Of a DNA stretch of 25,650 nt, positions 15,601 to 21,983 are shown one piece after another. Location: positions 1 through 25,650 of the forward strand of contig JBBTWV010000051.1 in assembly GCA_038062615.1 (NCBI GenBank). Direction: 5' to 3'. The notes beneath the pieces are model-generated. The model worked only from the letters and a program-made list of their open reading frames with translations. It was not told the DNA's origin and made no database searches. A program made the position numbers and the translations under genes. The DNA is from JBBTWV01 sp038062615 (GTDB lineage: Bacteria > Patescibacteriota > Gracilibacteria > UBA1369 > UM-FILTER-53-11). Position 1 is the first letter of the stretch, and each line of letters starts with the position of its first letter.

Positions 15601-17545
15601 GCCGCCGTGGGATGCCGCATCCAAGCAGTTGCAGTATGATATTGAAACCGACCAGTTTGGCGAATGTAAGGCAAAAACGCAGTTCCCTTATGTTGCGACG
15701 AAGCCAGGCGTGCCGATGTCTTTTATGGCGCCGTGTATGCCGATTCCGGAAGCGGATAAAGGATGGCTCCTTAAAAAGTCGCGTGCAGAATACAGGATGT
15801 ATCAGCTCTATAGCAATAAAACGACAAACCCGACTGTGCCTCCGGTAAAGCCGGGAGAACCGCCGGTTCCTCCGACACCAGTGCCTCTGCCTTTGCCACC
15901 GACACCGGTTATTCCAGTTGCGCAATGCAAGTCGTATGTGACGGGTTTGCGCCAGAACGTAGGCAACGACAAGCTGTTTTGGAAGAACGTCCGCGTGCAA
16001 CTTTCCCAAGTTCCACAAAATTATCCAGATCTCAAGACGGTTTCCAAGTTATTGGATGATTCCAAAAATGTCATCGTAGAAATTGAGAATCTTGTGCGCC
16101 TTGGAAAGTGTGATAGTGACACGCTTGCTGCGATCCAAACTAAAACCAACAGCCTCCACAGCGATCTTTTCGCGGAAATTTCCAGCTACTTGCCGGACGT
16201 CCAAGATTTTGTGCAGTACGAACAGTGCCGATCTGATTTAAGTTCCCGTGCGGAGTCATTAAAAAAACTGGTGAAAGCTGCCGGTGACGGCGAATCGCAA
16301 AAAGTAGCAAGTGATTTAAAGACTTCAATTGACGGAAAGGTTAAGGAATTTGAAGGGCGCCAGGCCAAAGGGGATTACGAGGTGACGTTTGAATGCCGCG
16401 AATTCATGAGGGAGATTGAGCCTCAAATCAACCCGATTCTTTTGCAAGGAGATAAAGAATTAAGCCGCATTGTGGATGATGTGGTGAGCCAAAAACTTGA
16501 ACCGGTTTTGGCGGAACTCACTAAGCAGTTGGAGGAGCGCGGCAAAAAAATTGATGATCTCTTGATACAGGTGGCTCAGCTCCATAAATCCATTGAAGCC
16601 ATCAGCAATACGGCTTCGCAGATTTCCGAAAAAATTGCCGTGAGTTACAGCGCTCTTTCACGCATTGACGAAAAATTCCAGGAACAAAAAACGCAGATAC
16701 AAGCGGCCAAGGATCAACTTATCCCGCTCATTGAAAAAGCGACATCAGCCATGAAAGTTAATGCTTGCGTGCGCGTAGCCGACCGTGAACATTTTATTGC
16801 GGAACTGGGTAATGTGGCCACAGTTAACTGGGTTGGCGTTCGTGCGGATGAAATTGAAAAACGCTTGAATCTCTTTATCGCTTCTTGTAATGCCAAGCAG
16901 GTAAACCCTGAGGACGTCACCGCTTTTGCAAAAAGTGCCGATGAACTGGCGGTGCAAAATCAACAGGATTCTTATAAACAAGGCATGACGCCGTTTGCCG
17001 ATGTGCCAACGCACGAGTGGTATTACGGTGCCATGGTGGCGGCCAACAAAGTGGGAGCTATGACGCAGGGACGTCCGGGAGAAAATGTCTTGAGGCAGGA
17101 TGCGCTTCTTATGATGCTCCGCGCCGTAGGTGAAAAAGATACTGATATTACCGGCACATGCGCCTTAAAAGCTCCAAGCGCTACGAGAGTTTCTTCATAC
17201 GCCATTTGCGCCGTGAACCTAGCGTATACAAAAGGGCTGGATGTAAGCGGACCTTTGGATAGGACGGTAAGCCGCGTGGAAGTGGCTAAGTGGCTTGCGC
17301 AATTGGCCAATCTCTCAGCTGGTGCCAATGCCGCCAGCCTGGATTCTTATAGTGATCTTAGAGGACTCGATGCAGAAGAACAAAGTGCCGTGCAAGCCGT
17401 GGTGGACAACCAAATCATGGTTGGAAATGTAAGCTCTGGAAGTAAGTCAACCTTTATTCCTCAGGCTCCACTGACGCGCGCCGCACTGGCCGTTATACTG
17501 GAGAAACTGCTGGCGGTGTCGCCAACAAGTTCGTCTCCAAAATAG
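12647..17545 (+). CDS. Large membrane-anchored SLH-domain surface protein with Cys-rich repeats
   Basis: The 1632-residue product has a basic head (1-22), a transmembrane anchor or uncleaved signal (23-40), and a Cys/Gly-rich region (50-230). An Ig-like segment follows (about 315-410, opening L-T-L-S-G-N-K-T-S-Y), then a poly-Thr linker (411-421). Next is a Cys-rich repeat tract (about 558-830) of C-P-x-G-x(3)-C-x(3)-D-T-x-C units starting near 558, 618, 677, 728 and 810. After that come a Pro-rich hinge (about 1062-1087), a long coiled coil (about 1100-1440) and three SLH-like units at 1450-1495, 1510-1555 (degenerate) and 1568-1625. F-A-D-V-P-T-H-E-W-Y-Y marks the first. SLH domains bind secondary cell-wall polymers, so this is probably an S-layer or stalk component. 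Its 3' end overlaps the convergent dus gene by 53 bases. Confidence 0.88.
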   Translation: MEKRNSRHRRVQASAVAGGHGRKILSVLGITILSIGLYFAYKSATFAQTTATPAPADNCVNSDYNGYFNPTGCHKKKVFYPSPSGYQTANCGNAPWCSWRVHCPSGSSPQSHSRAHFSTSPSSDGLYDGSPGGGGHFYCKDANGNELDPLLGDSDSTPYHLHATAGLIKVQVVDTNQAYYFGHNGLGWVECSGGVTGPYPQEGALNISTSNFPNHFHCKNANQNLTDSDINNDNPEAAPTSVATQPSNDLVGWSFASTADFTTVAKDQFVDKALGQTTPLGTVRCVSTASDKIYFSTTSTCPAASQFPVRSCSSLTLTLSGNKTSYTGSEMVNYTYTCSPAGTRAQSVTVQVVKPDGTATTYVNGTNIDTASMGFSVSNLSAGNYTLRACLNSETCAAGSVYSVPFTVTAATTTTTTTTTTTAGTSTNTTSNWVKHRWTFSDGTDESWILNRTDREYLDYVAGVDAQCSRIAKSRFSWKPGPGDDSAANWRNFGIAECSGTTTTVDTTTPPNTSCGNGEKCAKGSNCQNGMTCYYQDAQITCAAWPPPSAVAMPSQASCPAGTSQCNPTDTNCTAPGQIVPYDSAKWCNGGMKYYSTDGKNLTCVKWGDSAPANYSSCRPGDATCITENGYGSSTGSCSVGMKCYQKATDSNANNDAYCTPMPMPTATTMPADSVSCPSGYTLCSPTDTLCKQKGETWTDNASYNCMNSQKCTNATSGGSCVGWNDVCPSGTKYCSVNDTNCVEPEAYKALGSGSTSSYWCGGGGGMPYYTATQVYCPAKKAGSSMMAGMRTAAEILEILTKLGPGWGLCRPGDTNCIEPGKTGSSTGWCAWYPPNQYMPPMTSSGTSRTCPALDATSPEKKICIAITPVQCPAGQIQKSGTDANGCATSFCANAPEFRECGVGEIPGQNNSCMMPMYRWNIAAKSFEKCDRSNVQPYTSMYMSVKDNPKAQYTSCESFNYEIEKEWRTERFLAHSPQVDGEWYMPPWDAASKQLQYDIETDQFGECKAKTQFPYVATKPGVPMSFMAPCMPIPEADKGWLLKKSRAEYRMYQLYSNKTTNPTVPPVKPGEPPVPPTPVPLPLPPTPVIPVAQCKSYVTGLRQNVGNDKLFWKNVRVQLSQVPQNYPDLKTVSKLLDDSKNVIVEIENLVRLGKCDSDTLAAIQTKTNSLHSDLFAEISSYLPDVQDFVQYEQCRSDLSSRAESLKKLVKAAGDGESQKVASDLKTSIDGKVKEFEGRQAKGDYEVTFECREFMREIEPQINPILLQGDKELSRIVDDVVSQKLEPVLAELTKQLEERGKKIDDLLIQVAQLHKSIEAISNTASQISEKIAVSYSALSRIDEKFQEQKTQIQAAKDQLIPLIEKATSAMKVNACVRVADREHFIAELGNVATVNWVGVRADEIEKRLNLFIASCNAKQVNPEDVTAFAKSADELAVQNQQDSYKQGMTPFADVPTHEWYYGAMVAANKVGAMTQGRPGENVLRQDALLMMLRAVGEKDTDITGTCALKAPSATRVSSYAICAVNLAYTKGLDVSGPLDRTVSRVEVAKWLAQLANLSAGANAASLDSYSDLRGLDAEEQSAVQAVVDNQIMVGNVSSGSKSTFIPQAPLTRAALAVILEKLLAVSPTSSSPK

Positions 17546-18476
17546 CCATCGTCTCTTTTTGAGAAGTAACCGTCACGAGCTTACAGCGAAGTTCTGACGC
17601 ATGGGGAATCCCTCGAATGTACCAAGCTAAGTGCTTGCGCATCTCGAGGATTCCCCATTTTTCGCCTTTAAACTGACAGCTTAATTCTAGGTGGCGGGCA
17701 ATGGTAGGTAATTTTTCTAAAAGGGTTGGTGCTTGATATGGCTTCCCGGCAAACGCCGCAAGAATTTCGCAAAATATCCACGGATTGCCAAACGTTCCGC
17801 GGCCCACCATGAGACCATCAAGGTTTTTAAGTTTCGAAGCGGCGTCTTTTCCATTTTTAATGTCGCCGTTCCCAATCACCGGAATTTTTAGGATTTTTTT
17901 GAGTTCGTACATTGGCGTCCAGTCTGCCAAACCAGAGTACATCTGCTTGCTGGTTCTTCCATGAATAGTGATGAGCTTGGCGCCGGCGCGTTCCATGCTC
18001 TCCGCAAAAGAAAAAAAATAATCTGGATCATAACAGCTGGTGCCAATGCGCATTTTGATGGAGACGGGAAGGTGCGTGCCTTCTACGGTAGCGCGGACAA
18101 TCTCTTCCGAAAGCGAAGGATTTTTAAGCAGCGCCGAGCCATGATCGCTACTCACAATTTTTTTGGCGGGGCAGCCCATGTTTATATCAATGGCATCCAC
18201 ACCAAGCTTGGTGAGTACCGCTGCTGCTTTTCGGAAATTTTCCGGCTTGCGTCCAAAAATCTGCGCCACAATGGGTCGTTCCTTATTCGGATCAAAACTT
18301 ACCTGCCGCATGGTGGCCTCGTTGCCATGCAAAATTCCATCCACATTGGTAAATTCGGTAAAACAAACCACGCTGGGGCAGACTTCTTTTACCAGCTGAC
18401 GATACGAGGAATCGGTATATCCCGCCATGGGCGCCAGGGCCAAAATGGGGCGGGGGATGGAGTCCCAAGAAAACAT
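17493..18476 (-). CDS. dusB: tRNA-dihydrouridine synthase, DusB-like
   Basis: FMN-dependent reduction of uridine in the tRNA D loop. The 327-residue product opens I-L-A-L-A-P-M-A-G-Y-T-D, the canonical Dus FMN-binding start. It then has Q-I-F-G, I-N-M-G-C-P-A-K-K-I-V with the catalytic Cys at residue 102, S-I-K-M-R-I-G, I-T-I-H-G-R-T, I-G-N-G-D-I and V-G-R-G-T-F-G-N-P-W. Subfamily DusB is favoured by the M-G-C-P-A-K-K-I-V context, but DusA/B/C cannot be separated firmly by eye. The C-terminal 17 codons overlap the 3' end of the convergent SLH gene. A perfect eight-pair hairpin ends four bases before the ATG. Confidence 0.93.
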   Translation of the reverse strand: MFSWDSIPRPILALAPMAGYTDSSYRQLVKEVCPSVVCFTEFTNVDGILHGNEATMRQVSFDPNKERPIVAQIFGRKPENFRKAAAVLTKLGVDAIDINMGCPAKKIVSSDHGSALLKNPSLSEEIVRATVEGTHLPVSIKMRIGTSCYDPDYFFSFAESMERAGAKLITIHGRTSKQMYSGLADWTPMYELKKILKIPVIGNGDIKNGKDAASKLKNLDGLMVGRGTFGNPWIFCEILAAFAGKPYQAPTLLEKLPTIARHLELSCQFKGEKWGILEMRKHLAWYIRGIPHASELRCKLVTVTSQKETMAILETNLLATPPAVSPV

Positions 18477-18480
18477 AGAA

Positions 18481-18499
18481 GAGGCTTTGTAAAAGCCTC
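18481..18499 (-). terminator. Hairpin directly upstream of dus
   Basis: GAGGCTTT and AAAGCCTC form eight perfect pairs around a three-base loop; the stem ends four bases before the dus ATG. On the minus strand it is followed by TTCTATGTTTTCTT, a weak U-rich tract. It could end transcripts from the upstream gene or mask the dus start. Confidence 0.4.
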
Positions 18500-18521
18500 C
18501 AAAGGGTAGCGGAAAAAGTAG

Positions 18522-18579
18522 CTCATGTCACCTGAGCTCGTCGAAGGACGCAGTTCGACATAGCTCACTGTGACATGAG
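18522..18579 (-). terminator. Long imperfect palindrome, probable terminator and REP-like repeat
   Basis: The outer arms CTCATGTCAC and GTGACATGAG are perfect complements. Inner parts CTGAGCT/AGCTCACT and TCGAA/TTCGA continue the stem around a GGACGCAG loop. On the minus strand it follows the stop of the 18588-19733 gene by a few bases and is trailed by CTACTTTTT, so it can act as its intrinsic terminator. The core resembles the TTCGACAAGCTCAG-type palindromes scattered through many bacterial genomes. Confidence 0.6.
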
Positions 18580-18587
18580 AACCTGCT

Positions 18588-19733
18588 TTATTTTTTTACC
18601 CTGGGAACCCGTCCGCTGTTATTGTCGGTGCTCGGAACCGTGGTTGTTCCTGCAGACTCTTCCTCAAGAAGTTTTTTTTCTTCCTCTTCAAATGCTTTTT
18701 TCATTTCCTCAGCCTTTTTTTGAGCTTTACGAGCATTTTCGCTCATGACCTTTGCCAATTCTTCTACATTCGGCAGGGTAAGCTGGGCACTTACCTGGGC
18801 GGCTTGTTGTGCCAGATTTATGGTAACAAACGGAGAATATTCTTCGGGGATGAGACTTTTTACTTGGTCAAACAATGGCTGAAGTAAGCCCAAAAGCTGT
18901 TCGGCTTGCTCTGCGTCCTGAGTGGCCGCACTTATTGTGAGGCTCCCAATGGTCCCACCCGGCTCAGTTTTTAACGTACTCGAAATGGTTACCAGCTGAA
19001 CTTTTTGTATGAGTGCCAGCTGAGCTAGGTCCAGTTTTCCGGTATAGGTAACATCTTGAGCCAGTGATTTTGCATCTATGCCCACTTCAAAATCTATGTC
19101 GCTATTGGCAGAAAATGCCTTCGCAAGAAGTGTATTGTCGCTCAGTTTTCCGGTGAGGGTTTCAACATTTGGCGTTGTTACGACTACCATGCCGTTTTCT
19201 TTTTCTTCAAACGTAAGCGGTTCAGCGGCAATTTCTTGTAATATGTTTTGTAAGGAACTCTTAAGATTCCCGCTACCTTTAGCGGCCATGGCGGTGGTAG
19301 AAGTCCCATTCATTACGATAACCAACTCGTCCACATTTTGGAGGTCATCCGCATTTTTCCATTTTTGATCTGCGACTAATTTCTTCGTCTGGTCATCAAT
19401 TTTGGCGTGAATGACGACGTTGGCGTTTTCCCCGGGCAAAAGCGCAATAAGCTGAGAAGTAGTTTCGCTCAAATTATTTTTAGGCTCCTCCGTTGGTGCA
19501 GGAGGTGCTGGAGGATTCTCTTCAGACTTGCTACCGGAAAAATACCAATAACCGGCTCCGGCAAACCCAAGGACCAATACCAAAATAAGAATCCACTTAA
19601 GAACGCCGGATGATTTTTCCGTAGCCGCACTTACGGGCATGACTGGCGCTTTCGGTGCACTTGGCGCTGGCGTTAGATTGCTTGGGACAGGAGGCGGCGG
19701 AACGGGCGAAGGAGGTACTGGTGGTGTGTCCAT
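18588..19733 (-). CDS. Single-pass membrane protein with cytoplasmic Pro-rich head, function unknown
   Basis: The 381-residue product begins with a Pro-rich head (residues 1-40, P-P-V-P-P-S-P-V-P-P). It has one transmembrane helix (47-66) and a short Pro/Glu linker. A larger extracytoplasmic domain follows, whose start S-Q-L-I-A-L-L-P and alternation of beta and alpha segments recall DUF3352-type proteins. The last 60 residues are a highly charged helix (K-A-F-E-E-E-E-K-K-L) and a Ser/Thr tail. I cannot assign a function. It lies 13 bases after the preceding gene and shares its promoter, and ends at the palindromic terminator at 18522-18579. Confidence is in the gene, not the role. Confidence 0.8.
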   Translation of the reverse strand: MDTPPVPPSPVPPPPVPSNLTPAPSAPKAPVMPVSAATEKSSGVLKWILILVLVLGFAGAGYWYFSGSKSEENPPAPPAPTEEPKNNLSETTSQLIALLPGENANVVIHAKIDDQTKKLVADQKWKNADDLQNVDELVIVMNGTSTTAMAAKGSGNLKSSLQNILQEIAAEPLTFEEKENGMVVVTTPNVETLTGKLSDNTLLAKAFSANSDIDFEVGIDAKSLAQDVTYTGKLDLAQLALIQKVQLVTISSTLKTEPGGTIGSLTISAATQDAEQAEQLLGLLQPLFDQVKSLIPEEYSPFVTINLAQQAAQVSAQLTLPNVEELAKVMSENARKAQKKAEEMKKAFEEEEKKLLEEESAGTTTVPSTDNNSGRVPRVKK

Positions 19734-19746
19734 AAAAATGAAGACA

Positions 19747-20289
19747 TTAACTCACTGGATTTTCAAACTTCGGCAAAACATTGTCAATGGCACCCCATTC
19801 GCTTTCTTCCAGCGAAGGTACAATGAGCGTTACGTTGTCGCCAACTTCGGCGCGATAATACGTTACCGAAGCCAATAAAACTTTATAGGATTTAGCACTT
19901 GCCAAGACTCGATACTGGCCGTCTTCATAGACGAGCGGCCCCACTACGCGTTTGCGATCCACGGGTCCGATTTGTTTGTAAATAAAAGATCCATCATCGG
20001 AGATGGTCAGTTTTAAAACATCACCGGGCACGAGTTTAGATTTACTGGCGTAGTTGGCCGGAACCGGATACGACTTTCCGTCAGGTCCAATCATGCTCTG
20101 CCCGTCAAAAACTCCTTCAATAATCTGCCCTTCAGAAGTTGGCTTCAGCGCCACGGCTTTGTGGGTGTACTGGGCTTTAAGGTCACCCGTCCCCGCAAGT
20201 TCGCCAATAATCTGCTTCGCCGAACGAAGGTTGGATTCCGCACTATCGAGCATTTCTTTGAGGAGAGCTAATTTGTTTGAGATCGGCAT
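19747..20289 (-). CDS. Conserved hypothetical protein, coiled-coil head and beta-rich body
   Basis: The 180-residue soluble protein has an N-terminal helix (about 1-35, likely coiled coil: L-A-L-L-K-E-M-L-D-S-A-E-S) and a beta-rich body with I-E-G-V-F-D-G-Q-S-M-I-G-P-D-G-K and L-V-P-G-D-V-L-K-L-T-I. It ends S-F-I-Y-K-Q-I-G-P-V-D-R-K-R-V and an acidic tail. The style resembles conserved CPR hypotheticals, but I cannot name a family with certainty. The L-V-P-G-D-V segment is typical of small OB- or RNA-binding-type barrels; this is only a hint. It is the first gene of a two-gene operon with the membrane protein downstream. Confidence 0.78.
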   Translation of the reverse strand: MPISNKLALLKEMLDSAESNLRSAKQIIGELAGTGDLKAQYTHKAVALKPTSEGQIIEGVFDGQSMIGPDGKSYPVPANYASKSKLVPGDVLKLTISDDGSFIYKQIGPVDRKRVVGPLVYEDGQYRVLASAKSYKVLLASVTYYRAEVGDNVTLIVPSLEESEWGAIDNVLPKFENPVS

Positions 20290-20329
20290 ACAGTATTTTG
20301 ATTATTATTTAAATAATTTTGTTGCACTT

Positions 20330-20335
20330 ATTATA
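20330..20335 (-). promoter_or_regulatory. -10 box of the two-gene hypothetical operon
   Basis: A consensus TATAAT on the minus strand in an AT-rich gap, about 40 bases before the ATG at 20289. No clear -35 box is seen. Confidence 0.45.
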
Positions 20336-20384
20336 TCAGATTTTCTTCTTTTTCTCTAAAATCGGCCCTTTTCAAAATAGATTT

Positions 20385-20762
20385 TTATTCTCCAATATCA
20401 GTCTTCTTTAGGTAGTGCGTTTTCTTTAAATAGTGATCAAAAAGGGCTCGCCGCGCAATGCCGACGTTGCTAAAAATGCGGAAGGTAAACACCACGGTGG
20501 CGGCAAGGTATAGATCCAAGCCCAGCATGTCGCCAAAGAGCGTGATGCCGAGTGCCAAAACAATGTTGAAAAAGAGACCGGTGGCAAAGATCCAAGGATC
20601 ATAATGATCTTTGGTGAGCTGTGCGCGAATGGCTCCAAAAAGGGCATCCACAATACCTAAAATAACCACCGCCGTGTAACGCGTAAACTCAATGGGGATT
20701 TCAAAAGGCAGAAAAAGTCCTAGAAAGATTCCCGCCAAAATGCCAATGAGAGCAAATAGCAT
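20385..20762 (-). CDS. sbp: Small basic membrane protein Sbp (DUF1290)
   Basis: The 125-residue product is almost entirely hydrophobic, with about three membrane segments (L-F-A-L-I-G-I-L-A-G, the I-F-A-T-G-L-F-F-N-I-V segment and L-A-A-T-V-V-F-T-F). Between them is the conserved-looking Y-T-A-V-V-I-L-G-I-V-D-A-L-F-G-A-I-R-A. This matches the small basic protein family found beside divIB and ftsA in Firmicutes. It starts three bases after the end of ftsQ, so it is co-transcribed with it, as in Bacillus. Role unknown, presumed cell-envelope or division-linked. The C-terminus ends in a short near-repeat (H-Y-L-K-K-T-H-Y-L-K-K-T). Confidence 0.85.
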   Translation of the reverse strand: MLFALIGILAGIFLGLFLPFEIPIEFTRYTAVVILGIVDALFGAIRAQLTKDHYDPWIFATGLFFNIVLALGITLFGDMLGLDLYLAATVVFTFRIFSNVGIARRALFDHYLKKTHYLKKTDIGE

Positions 20763-20765
20763 AAT

Positions 20766-21674
20766 TTATTTTCGCTTAAAAATAACTCTCTCATTATCGC
20801 CTCCGGCGATGCGTAAATCAATGTATTCTAAAGGTTCGCGGTAAATGTCCAATTTTGGAAGCGCGCGTTTTAATTTGGCGAGCTGTGCCTCAATGTCCGC
20901 CGTAAGATCCAGCCACACCACAAAGTTTTTTTCGGTTTTTAAATGAAGTTCGCGCTCGGTTTTTTTCCACTCACCCTCCAAAATCTTCATGCCAAAAAGA
21001 TCGCGGAATTTTTGAAAAGCTTCGGTAATGGCCGTCACTTTTTCCAGGTCCATGACGATGGACTTGGGCGTGAAGGTCTGATTGGTGCGGAGCGTGAGCA
21101 CCGGCAGCTCTTTTATTTCCGTGTTATCAAAAACGCTGTAGCCAATTTGGTTAAGCACCATTTTTTGAATTTTTTCGGCGTTATAAATGCGCAAATTGAG
21201 CACGGCAGGGTACTCGTCAACTTTTACCATGAGTTTATGCGGATACGACTTTGAAATACGTACGAGCAAAATTTCATTTTTAAAAGTTTGCTCAATCTCT
21301 TGAATAAGCGCCGCCGTTTTAAAAAAAATCATATTTTTGCCCTTCATGCGCTCCAAAAAAGGTGCCAAGGAACTGCCGGCAACCGCTCCGCCTTCTTTTT
21401 CTACCGTGATCTTGGTGATGGTAAAAAATGAAGAAAAAAAGATGGTGTAGGCCACGCCAAGAAAAATGCCGCCAACACATACAAACCAAAAAAGTTTTTT
21501 AAACCGCTCTAGCTGGGGAAAGTTAAAGAGCGGTCGTACTCGCTTGGGGCGCATCATGTGCGCATGAGAGACGCCTTCTTTGCGTTTGCTGAGCTGAATA
21601 TGATGAAAACGCCGGCGCAGATTCACGGAGGTAAAACTTCCTGACGATTTTTTTTTACCAAAGAGCATGGGCAA
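20766..21674 (-). CDS. ftsQ: Cell division protein FtsQ/DivIB
   Basis: The 302-residue product has a strongly basic cytoplasmic head (1-60), one transmembrane helix (about 61-80) and a POTRA domain beginning T-I-T-K-I-T-V-E-K (about 84-155). A beta domain follows, containing L-P-V-L-T-L and Y-I-D-L-R-I-A-G at the C-terminus, the usual end of FtsQ. FtsQ/DivIB links early and late divisome proteins with FtsL and FtsB. Sequence identity in this family is low, so the call rests on topology, the POTRA pattern and the sbp neighbour. Start alternatives are the two ATGs at 21674 and 21668. Confidence 0.86.
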   Translation of the reverse strand: MPMLFGKKKSSGSFTSVNLRRRFHHIQLSKRKEGVSHAHMMRPKRVRPLFNFPQLERFKKLFWFVCVGGIFLGVAYTIFFSSFFTITKITVEKEGGAVAGSSLAPFLERMKGKNMIFFKTAALIQEIEQTFKNEILLVRISKSYPHKLMVKVDEYPAVLNLRIYNAEKIQKMVLNQIGYSVFDNTEIKELPVLTLRTNQTFTPKSIVMDLEKVTAITEAFQKFRDLFGMKILEGEWKKTERELHLKTEKNFVVWLDLTADIEAQLAKLKRALPKLDIYREPLEYIDLRIAGGDNERVIFKRK

Positions 21675-21718
21675 AAGGACTCTTTAGGTAATGCGCCGAC
21701 TTGGCGCAGATCCCTTTA

Positions 21719-21874
21719 TTATCCTTGCAAAGATGATGACTGGAGCGATTTGAGCCACTCAACGCGACGTTCACGAGCCTTCTCTTTGTTGCGGCGTTTG
21801 CGCAACTTACTCTTAGGGCGAGTAAGGTTCATGGTGGTCATTCCGTGCTGATGGCTGGCGTGCTTGTTTGACAT
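21719..21874 (-). CDS. Small, very basic protein of 51 residues
   Basis: The ATG at 21874 opens M-S-N-K-H-A-S-H-Q-H-G-M-T-T-M-N-L-T and continues with R-P-K-S-K-L-R-K-R-R-N-K-E-K-A-R-E-R-R before TAA. About a third of the residues are Lys or Arg, suggesting a nucleic-acid or ribosome-binding role, but I recognise no family. Support comes from a consensus promoter (TTGACA, 17-base spacer) whose -10 box ends eight bases before the ATG. Later ATGs at 21841 and 21832 are alternative starts. It lies 44 bases upstream of ftsQ and may lead that operon; the intervening hairpin TGCGCC/GGCGCA (21692-21708) could modulate read-through. Confidence 0.7.
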   Translation of the reverse strand: MSNKHASHQHGMTTMNLTRPKSKLRKRRNKEKARERRVEWLKSLQSSSLQG

Positions 21875-21882
21875 CCGGAGGG

Positions 21883-21911
21883 AGCATAGTCGTGGGTGGC
21901 GGGCATGTCAA
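21883..21911 (-). promoter_or_regulatory. Promoter of the 51-residue basic protein (and possibly ftsQ-sbp)
   Basis: On the minus strand a perfect TTGACA (plus 21906-21911) and TATGCT (plus 21883-21888) have a 17-base spacer. Only eight bases separate the -10 box from the ATG. Confidence 0.7.
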
Positions 21912-21968
21912 ATAGAAAAAGCGGGCTGTGTGGCATTTCCTGAAAACAGATGGCGAACTACCTTATGT

Positions 21969-21974
21969 TATACT
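21969..21974 (+). promoter_or_regulatory. -10 box of trxB
   Basis: TATACT nine bases before the ATG at 21984 gives a very short leader or none. The -35 region is weak. Its position rules out the longer in-frame start at 21864. Confidence 0.5.
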
Positions 21975-21983
21975 TTCCGCCGT

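Noticed and set aside
21864..21983. Longer start of trxB at 21864
   Set aside because: The -10 box at 21969-21974 and the promoter of the divergent small gene occupy this stretch, and the 40 extra codons have no flavoprotein character.
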